A stretch of 64,000 nt of DNA from Candidatus Avoscillospira avicola (GTDB lineage Bacteria; Bacillota; Clostridia; Oscillospirales; Oscillospiraceae): assembly GCA_018712245.1 (NCBI GenBank), contig DVHE01000022.1, positions 1 to 64,000 on the forward strand. The letters run 5' to 3'. A model generated the notes under the pieces. It was not told the DNA's origin. It ran no database searches and saw nothing but the letters and a program-made list of their open reading frames with translations. Both the position numbers and the translations under genes were made by a program. Numbering within the stretch: position 1 is the first letter of the stretch; the number at the start of each line of letters is the position of its first letter. This document shows positions 58,068 through 64,000 of this stretch, in pieces.

Positions 58068-58499
58068 ATGGCACACGGTACATTGATTGGCGGTGCCTCA
58101 TACGGAATTTCCGGTGGTAAATGTCTGGTGGACGGTACGGAGTACGGGATCAAAAAAGGCCGGACGCTGGTGGACGGAACTGGGTATGATGTCAAATTTA
58201 CACCATCTCTCACCGTTAGAGTAAAAGTCGAATATCACGTTTATGGGGCAGACAATGAAGAATTACAAATCTACCTGGACGGGCATAGCTATTACCAAGT
58301 CGTGCCCGTCCATGGGATAAGCGTCGGAGAAACCAAAGATTACAATTTCGAGTATAGCACTGGAATAAAGGTGGGATTCAGCGCGAGGAAAAATCGCACC
58401 GATGTTTTCAGCTTAGCTCCAGCTGAGTATTCGCACGTTAGCTCGATCACCTTAATTTTACAAAGTTTTGCGACGAGAATAGAGGAGGGACTCGCGTAA
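58068..58499 (+). CDS. Phage tail/fibre-associated protein
   Basis: GTLIGGASYGISGGKCLVDGTEYGIKKGRTLVDGTGYDV internal repeats. Confidence 0.6.
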   Translation: MAHGTLIGGASYGISGGKCLVDGTEYGIKKGRTLVDGTGYDVKFTPSLTVRVKVEYHVYGADNEELQIYLDGHSYYQVVPVHGISVGETKDYNFEYSTGIKVGFSARKNRTDVFSLAPAEYSHVSSITLILQSFATRIEEGLA

Positions 58500-58852
58500 T
58501 GACGCAGATCACGTTAAACAACCAAACCTACGACGCCACAGTCTCCGGCACCTCCCGGGACACGGCGTGGGGCAACCGAGAGAGTAAATCCATCACACTG
58601 GCTATGGACTACGAAACGGCCATGGCAACGTTTGTGGACGACGTACCGTGGAGCATCCTATACCAGGGGCCGGACTACTACGACCCGGAAACACAGCAGA
58701 TGGTCACGCCGCCGGTTAAGGAATACGACAACAGCGACTACTGCCTGGCCGGTGACGTCACAGACCACCGGGACGGCACCATCACCGTGAAAATGGGCAA
58801 GCCCACGGCGGCGGAGATCAACCAAATTCTGATGGAGGCGATGACGCGATGA
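58499..58852 (+). CDS. Phage hypothetical structural protein
   Basis: Overlapping TAATG start; 117 aa. Confidence 0.6.
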   Translation: MTQITLNNQTYDATVSGTSRDTAWGNRESKSITLAMDYETAMATFVDDVPWSILYQGPDYYDPETQQMVTPPVKEYDNSDYCLAGDVTDHRDGTITVKMGKPTAAEINQILMEAMTR

Positions 58853-59286
58853 ACGAGATGCAGCGGGCACGGGCGTTGGCAGCGTCGGTTGTGGCATTAA
58901 AGACGTCGGCCACGGACCAGCAGGCGCTGGCAGCGTCGGCGCTCTATCCGACATATGAGGACCTGGTGGCGCGGCAGTACGCGGCGGAAAACGCCGGGTA
59001 CCGGTTCCAGTATGGAGGCGGACTCTGGAAGACCTTGCAGCCGGGGTACACCTTCGACGGGGTGTATGCCCCCGGGCCGGGTACCGAAAGCGTCTATACC
59101 CGCATCGACGAGAGCCACGCCGGAACACTGGAAGACCCCATCCCCTATGAGGGCAACATGGAGCTTTTCAGCGGGAAATACTACACCCAGGACGGCGTGG
59201 TATACCGATGCACCAGAGACAGCGGGCAGCCGCTTTACCACAAGCTGAGCGAGCTGGTGGGCCTCTATGTGGAGGTGGCAGCCTAG
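58849..59286 (+). CDS. Phage tail hypothetical, carbohydrate-binding-like
   Basis: MELFSGKYYTQDGVVYRCTRDSGQPLYHKLSELVGLYVEVA. Confidence 0.6.
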   Translation: MNEMQRARALAASVVALKTSATDQQALAASALYPTYEDLVARQYAAENAGYRFQYGGGLWKTLQPGYTFDGVYAPGPGTESVYTRIDESHAGTLEDPIPYEGNMELFSGKYYTQDGVVYRCTRDSGQPLYHKLSELVGLYVEVAA

Positions 59287-59288
59287 GA

Positions 59289-59720
59289 ATGGAATTGAGG
59301 GAGATTTTGCTGAGCGGCGGCGGTGTCCTGGCTCTTGTGATGACGCTGGTGCAGATCGCGCCGGTGCAGGTCAACCCGTGGAGCTGGCTTATGAAAAAAT
59401 TGGGGCGGGCCATCAACGCCGAGGTGCTGGAGCAGGTGCAGACCACCCAGAGAAAGCTGGATGAGCATATCGAGCGAGATGATGCCGGGCGGGCCGATCA
59501 GGTGCGGGCAAACATCCTGGCATTCAACCGGCAATTGATGGCCGGGGAGCGGCACACCCGGGAGGAGTTCTGGGACATCCTTTCCGCCATAGACAGGTAT
59601 CACAAATACTGCGAGAGCCATCCGCAGTATCCAAACGAACGGGCCGTCCACGCCATCCACAACATCGGGCGGGTGTACGACGAGCGCCAGAAGAAAAACG
59701 ACTTTTTGCCGGACCGGTAG
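59289..59720 (+). CDS. Membrane-anchored phage protein (spanin/holin-accessory-like position)
   Basis: N-terminal TM; QVQTTQRKLDEHIERDDAGRADQVRANILAFNRQLM. Confidence 0.6.
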   Translation: MELREILLSGGGVLALVMTLVQIAPVQVNPWSWLMKKLGRAINAEVLEQVQTTQRKLDEHIERDDAGRADQVRANILAFNRQLMAGERHTREEFWDILSAIDRYHKYCESHPQYPNERAVHAIHNIGRVYDERQKKNDFLPDR

Positions 59721-59722
59721 AC

Positions 59723-59777
59723 GACAACCCCTCAGTCACGGCGAAGCCGTGACAGCTCCCCTTACACAGGGGAGCCT
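59723..59777. repeat. Modular palindromic repeat
   Basis: ACAACCCCTCAGTCACGGCGAAGCCGTGACAGCTCCCCTTACACAGGGGAGCC. Confidence 0.85.
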
Positions 59778-59805
59778 TTAGAGGGTGCGTGAAAGGAGCA
59801 TACAT

Positions 59806-60051
59806 ATGGAAATTCTGAAGAAGTTCAAGTCGAGGAAGCTGTGGGTGGCCGTCATCGGCGTGCTGATGGGCGTGGCCATGATTTTCGGCGTCGATCCCAA
59901 CGTGGCTGAGACCGTGAGCGGCGCTGTGGTGGCCGTGGTGTCGGTGGTGGCCTACATCGTCACCGAGGGCAAGATCGACGCCGCTGCCGTCGGAGACGCG
60001 GCGCAGAAGGTCCAGGACGCCGTGGATGCCGTGACCGGGCAGGAGGATTGA
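59806..60051 (+). CDS. Holin
   Basis: KSRKLWVAVIGVLMGVAMIFGVDPNVAETVSGAVVAVVSVVAYIVTEGKIDA; followed by lysozyme. Confidence 0.75.
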   Translation: MEILKKFKSRKLWVAVIGVLMGVAMIFGVDPNVAETVSGAVVAVVSVVAYIVTEGKIDAAAVGDAAQKVQDAVDAVTGQED

Positions 60052-60053
60052 GT

Positions 60054-60974
60054 ATGAGCAAGCTGGTCATTGACGTAAGCCAATTCCAGGGAACCATCGA
60101 TTGGGCCAAGGTTGCGCCGCAGGTGTCGGCGGCCATCATCCGGCTGGGATACCGCGGGTACGGCGCCGCCGGGACGCTCTGCACGGACCCGATGTATGAG
60201 CGTAACATGCGGGGAGCTATCGCCGCCGGGCTGCCGGTGGGCGTGTACTGGTGCAGTCAAGCGCTCAGCGACGCAGAGGCGTTGGAGGAAGCCCGGTACT
60301 GCGTGGACAAGCTGCGGGGTTATCAGCTGACGTATCCGGTGCTTTTGGACTCCGAGCATATGGGGCCGGGAGCCAGCGGACGGGCGGACAGGATCGGAAA
60401 GGCCAGGCGCACCCAGTACGGCCTGACCTGGGCCAGAGCCATGCGGGACGCGGGGTACACCGTGGGCCTCTACTGCTCTGAGAGCTGGTACACCGCCGAG
60501 ATCGACGGCGCACGGTTCGACGCGGAGGGGTTTGATATCTGGCTTGCCAAATACGCCAGCCAGCCGCCGGCCTACCGCTGCGACGCCTGGCAGTTTACGT
60601 CCACCGCCCGGATGGACGGGATCACGACAAACGTGGATCAGAACCACGTCTACAAGGACTACGGGTCGTCCGGCGGCATCGCCGATACCATCGCCCACGG
60701 CGTGGAGGACATCGGGCTGGATGCAGCGTACTGGACCCGCGTCCTCAGCGGCCAGGCCGTCGCCAGCGGGCAGAATATCAAGGCGCTGATGGACAAGTAC
60801 CATATCGCCATGCTGGGGCCGGACGACACCGTGGAAAACGCCGTAAACGAGTGCAGCCTGGACAGCCCGGAATACTGGCTGGACGTCATCGAGGGCCGCC
60901 GGGAGGCCAGCGCCGCCAACGTGAAGGCGCTCATGGACAAGTACCACACCGCGCTGGCGGAAGTGAAGAAGTAA
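60054..60974 (+). CDS. GH25 lysozyme endolysin with two C-terminal repeats
   Basis: LVIDVSQFQGTIDWAKVA; YWCSQALSDAEALEEARYCVDKL; duplicated NIKALMDKYH/NVKALMDKYH. Confidence 0.9.
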   Translation: MSKLVIDVSQFQGTIDWAKVAPQVSAAIIRLGYRGYGAAGTLCTDPMYERNMRGAIAAGLPVGVYWCSQALSDAEALEEARYCVDKLRGYQLTYPVLLDSEHMGPGASGRADRIGKARRTQYGLTWARAMRDAGYTVGLYCSESWYTAEIDGARFDAEGFDIWLAKYASQPPAYRCDAWQFTSTARMDGITTNVDQNHVYKDYGSSGGIADTIAHGVEDIGLDAAYWTRVLSGQAVASGQNIKALMDKYHIAMLGPDDTVENAVNECSLDSPEYWLDVIEGRREASAANVKALMDKYHTALAEVKK

Positions 60975-61020
60975 AAAACGGGCGCACGATGGCGCCATGC
61001 GGGGTGTGGGAGACTATGGA

Positions 61021-61178
61021 CAACCCCTCAGTCAGCCTGCGGCTGACAGAACCGGGTTGCCACTAAGCCTTCCCGTCCCGCGCTGCGGTCCGCCAAGGCA
61101 AGTGGCTGCCCAACCGCTGCGGTCGCTTACTCTGCCACTGGCAGCGCTCCCTTGCGGGCCCCTTACACAGGGGAGCCA
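61021..61178. repeat. Palindromic repeat interrupted by a second repeat unit
   Basis: CAACCCCTCAGTCAGCCTGCGGCTGACAG ... ~110 bp ... CCTTACACAGGGGAGCC. Confidence 0.75.
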
Positions 61179-61262
61179 TTCGGGCGAACGGTTTGCGTAA
61201 TTACAAGTATCACAAATTGGGCCGGTGCAAACCGGCCTATTTTAGAACATGGAGGTGAGAAC

Positions 61263-62249
61263 GTGCCGACCAGCTTACTGGACGCGGATTTGAAATTTGC
61301 CAACCTGGGGAAAAAGCAGGACTTAAAGAGCCGCGTGGACGGCATGGAGAGCTATCTCTATCAGCTGCTGGAGCAGCTGCGGTACAGCTTCGGGAACCTG
61401 GACAGGACGAATTTCAACGACGCCGGGTTCGCGGAGATCACCGGGATCATCAACCAGCCGATCATCGCGGAAATCAAGGGCATTGACGGGCAGCTTACAC
61501 AGATCACGGCCACCTCCGCCGCGCTGACGACCCGCGTGGAGGATGCAGAAGGGAATATCACCGCCCTATACCAATTCGCGGATGAGATCACCCAGCAGGT
61601 GGAGGACGCGGAGGGAAATATCGCCACGCTGACAATCCAGGCAAACAGTCTTTCCTCCAGGGTGACGAGCGCAGAGGGGAGCATCACCACGCTGACGCAG
61701 TCGGTGGACAGCATCGCCCTGGGCGTCACGAACGGCAGCACAAGCTCCACGATCCGGCTCTATAAGGACGGCGTCTCCATCAGCTCCGCAACTGTGAGAT
61801 TTACGGGCGTCGTGACGTTCAGCGACCTGGAGAACAGCGGAAACACCGTCATCAACGGCGACAACATCACTACAGGCACCATCCGGGCGGTGGACTATGT
61901 GGCCGTGGGGCAGATTGGAGACAACGACTATTCCGTATTTGCGGTGGAGGACGGAGCAGACAACAGAATAGGATACATCGGGTACCAGTTTATTGACGAA
62001 GACGATAATTACGCCGATAAGCTGTGGATCAGGACAGAGGCATTCGGAGATTGGAAACCGTGCATCAAGATCGAGGCCGCGGGCCGCGTATCACTGGAAT
62101 CGACAGACGTTTCGGATGGACTAATCTACATGAGATCAGCAAACGCAATCACGCTGTCTGCGGACCATTTTGTACAAATCGAAGTAAATGGTACAGAGTG
62201 GTCGTTTGAGGAGGACGGACTACATAAAAATGGAGCAAAAGTCCTATGA
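61263..62249 (+). CDS. Tail / host-specificity-like protein (GTG start)
   Basis: Repeated TTRVEDAEGNITALYQ/QQVEDAEGNIATLTI/SRVTSAEGSITTLTQ coiled-coil; GVVTFSDLENSGNTVINGDNITTGTI. Confidence 0.7.
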   Translation: MPTSLLDADLKFANLGKKQDLKSRVDGMESYLYQLLEQLRYSFGNLDRTNFNDAGFAEITGIINQPIIAEIKGIDGQLTQITATSAALTTRVEDAEGNITALYQFADEITQQVEDAEGNIATLTIQANSLSSRVTSAEGSITTLTQSVDSIALGVTNGSTSSTIRLYKDGVSISSATVRFTGVVTFSDLENSGNTVINGDNITTGTIRAVDYVAVGQIGDNDYSVFAVEDGADNRIGYIGYQFIDEDDNYADKLWIRTEAFGDWKPCIKIEAAGRVSLESTDVSDGLIYMRSANAITLSADHFVQIEVNGTEWSFEEDGLHKNGAKVL

Positions 62250-62265
62250 CAATACAGGAGGAGCT

Positions 62266-62640
62266 ATGAAGTTATCGAAATGTTCTTACGCATATCGGGC
62301 GCTGCTGGAGCTGGGGAAGGAACCGTGCAGCTTTCAGACGGCCCACGCGATGATGAAGCTGAAGCGGAAACTCCAGGAGGAAGCGGAGTATCTGGCAGAG
62401 CAGGAAATGAAGCTGGCACAGAAGTACGCCGTGCTGGACGACCAGGGGAAGATCATCTGGACGGGGGAGAATAGGTTTCAGCTGCGGCCGGGACAGGCGG
62501 AAATATACCGCGCGGAGGTGGAAGAGCTGGTGAATATCGACGTTTCCATCACGCCGGAGGAAGCGGCAGCGCCGCCGGAAAGGATCACAATGGAGCAGCT
62601 GGAGGCGCTGGAAGGGCTGCTGATTTTTAAGGAGGTGTGA
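62266..62640 (+). CDS. Phage hypothetical protein
   Basis: ggaggagct RBS; MKLSKCSYAYRALLELGKEPCSFQTAHAMMKLKRKLQEEAEYLAEQEMKLAQKYAVLDDQGKIIW. Confidence 0.65.
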   Translation: MKLSKCSYAYRALLELGKEPCSFQTAHAMMKLKRKLQEEAEYLAEQEMKLAQKYAVLDDQGKIIWTGENRFQLRPGQAEIYRAEVEELVNIDVSITPEEAAAPPERITMEQLEALEGLLIFKEV

Positions 62641-62643
62641 GCC

Positions 62644-64000
62644 GTGGCATGGCTGCCGGAAATGGTGTATGCGGACCGCATCCGCAAAAAGACGCAGATC
62701 AAATTCGGCGGATATGACCACCGCGTCGGCGCCGAGGACGGGAGTATCTGGAACGAGCAGAACATTTCCAGCCGGGTGTATCCGGTTCTGGAGCCGCGGA
62801 AGCCGCGCTACACCGTGCGGCAGATCACCACGCCAAACGGCTATTACATTCACGACGGCGTCCACTACTGGGCGGACGGGACGGGCCTATACAAGGACGG
62901 GCAGAAGATCGGGGACGTGGAGAACAGCGAAAAGGTGTTCGCGTCCCTGGGCAAGTACATCGTCATCTGGCCGGACAAGCTGGTTTACCACACGCTGGAG
63001 GGGACGCTGGAAACGGTGGAACAGAGCTGGACCGGCGCGGCGAAAATCCAGGATGGGACATATTTGGACGTGGAGGCGGCCGCCAACACCATCCAGGCGT
63101 CGGGCGTGGATTTTGCCGAATACTTCCGGCCCGGGGACGCCGTGACCATCAGCGGGGCGACGGTTCACGAGAAAAACAACACCTCCATCATCATCCGAGA
63201 GGTGGACGGGGATGAACTGCGGTTCTATGAAAATTCCTTCGTCATCGAAGAGGGAGGAGACAGCGAGGCGGCGCTGACGATTAGCCGGGAGGCGCCGGAC
63301 ATGGACTTCCTATGCGAGAACGAGAACCGGCTGTGGGGCTGCAAGGGGGACACGATATTTTCCTCCAAACTGGGGGACCCATTCAACTGGAACTGCTTCG
63401 ACGGGCTGGCGACAGACAGCTACAGCGTGGACGTCGGCAGCGAGGGAGACTTCACCGGGGCGGTCAGCTATCTGGGGTACGCGGTGTTCTTCAAGCCGGA
63501 GCAAATCTACAAGGTGTACGGCAGCCAGCCCAGCAACTATCAGGTGATGGGCAGCGCGGCCCTGGGCGTGGACATCGGGAGCGGGAAGAGCCTGGCGGTG
63601 GCCGGAGAGACGCTTTTTTATCTATCCCGGGGTGGTGTGATGGCCTACACAGGCGGGCTGCCGCAGAATGCCTCTGAGGCCTTTGGGACGGAGCAATACC
63701 GAAACGGCGTGGCAGGATCCGACGGCATCCGGTACTGGATATCCATGGAGGACGCGGCCGGCGCAAGCCATCTCTTCTGCTTCGACACGCGAAGCGGCTT
63801 GTGGGCCAGGGAGGACGCAACAAAGGCCGGCGCGTTCGGATGGGACAGGGGCGTCTACATGGTCAAAAGCGACGGGGCGGTGCTGCTGATGGGGGACGCG
63901 CTCCAAGTGCCGCCGGAAGCCAGCGCAGAGGGCCAGGTGGCAAGCTGGGTGGAGTTCGGAGACTTCACGGACGAGGACCCGAACAAAAAAGGCGTAAGCA
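62644..64000 (+). CDS. Podovirus stabilization/tail-knob-like protein, truncated by window end
   Basis: GTG start, open to the window end; VAWLPEMVYADRIRKKTQIKFGGYDHRVGAEDGSIWNEQNISSRVYPVLEPRKPRY; not in the ORF track. Confidence 0.7.
   Translation, partial: MAWLPEMVYADRIRKKTQIKFGGYDHRVGAEDGSIWNEQNISSRVYPVLEPRKPRYTVRQITTPNGYYIHDGVHYWADGTGLYKDGQKIGDVENSEKVFASLGKYIVIWPDKLVYHTLEGTLETVEQSWTGAAKIQDGTYLDVEAAANTIQASGVDFAEYFRPGDAVTISGATVHEKNNTSIIIREVDGDELRFYENSFVIEEGGDSEAALTISREAPDMDFLCENENRLWGCKGDTIFSSKLGDPFNWNCFDGLATDSYSVDVGSEGDFTGAVSYLGYAVFFKPEQIYKVYGSQPSNYQVMGSAALGVDIGSGKSLAVAGETLFYLSRGGVMAYTGGLPQNASEAFGTEQYRNGVAGSDGIRYWISMEDAAGASHLFCFDTRSGLWAREDATKAGAFGWDRGVYMVKSDGAVLLMGDALQVPPEASAEGQVASWVEFGDFTDEDPNKKGVS

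Larger units (their letters stand above)
31860..64000. mobile_element. Prophage-like integrated element (right end beyond window)
   Basis: Serine recombinase beside an interrupted cotJC, CI/Cro region, methylases, terminase, portal, capsid, tail and lysis genes. Confidence 0.9.

Overview
GC-rich Firmicutes (probably Oscillospiraceae-like gut Clostridia; inferred) chromosome with two parts. (1) About 0.1-31.9 kb is chromosomal. It opens with a LysR regulator, an LDH/MDH-family dehydrogenase and fumarase. Next is a tightly packed nine-gene run, hdrB-hdrC-hdrA-mvhD/flxD-flxC-like-flxB-like-flxA-like, followed by a 2Fe-2S/4Fe-4S protein and a soluble fumarate-reductase flavoprotein. I read this as a candidate cytoplasmic NADH/ferredoxin electron-bifurcating fumarate reductase. 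Then come a PQ-loop protein, a MATE/LysR/MATE group, LytTR + DUF3021, pgi, ROK glucokinase, PepD, homocysteine methyltransferase-like, an acyl-CoA ligase, a phosphodiester glycosidase, 1-PFK, an HD protein, a frameshifted XRE protein, an S66 peptidase and a few unknowns. Two copies of a hairpin-flanked intergenic repeat are present. (2) From about 31.86 kb to the window end is a prophage-like element with a large serine recombinase. Its left end interrupts a cotJC/Mn-catalase spore-coat gene; the right end lies outside the window. The element carries a CI/Cro-like switch, small early genes on both strands, one tRNA-like (GAA) and two tRNA-Gly genes, Dam and Dcm methyltransferases, a PAPS-reductase-like protein, an HUH-like Rep, terminase, portal, scaffold and capsid genes, an adaptor-collagen fusion, holin, GH25 lysozyme and tail genes. 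Many modular palindromic repeats are scattered between its genes. Strongest leads: two long same-strand overlapping frames in the Dcm gene, the Hdr/Flx-fumarate reductase cluster, the cotJC interruption, and a promoter-terminator pair encoding a putative sRNA beside the recombinase. Product names rest on motif recognition by eye; no database search was run.
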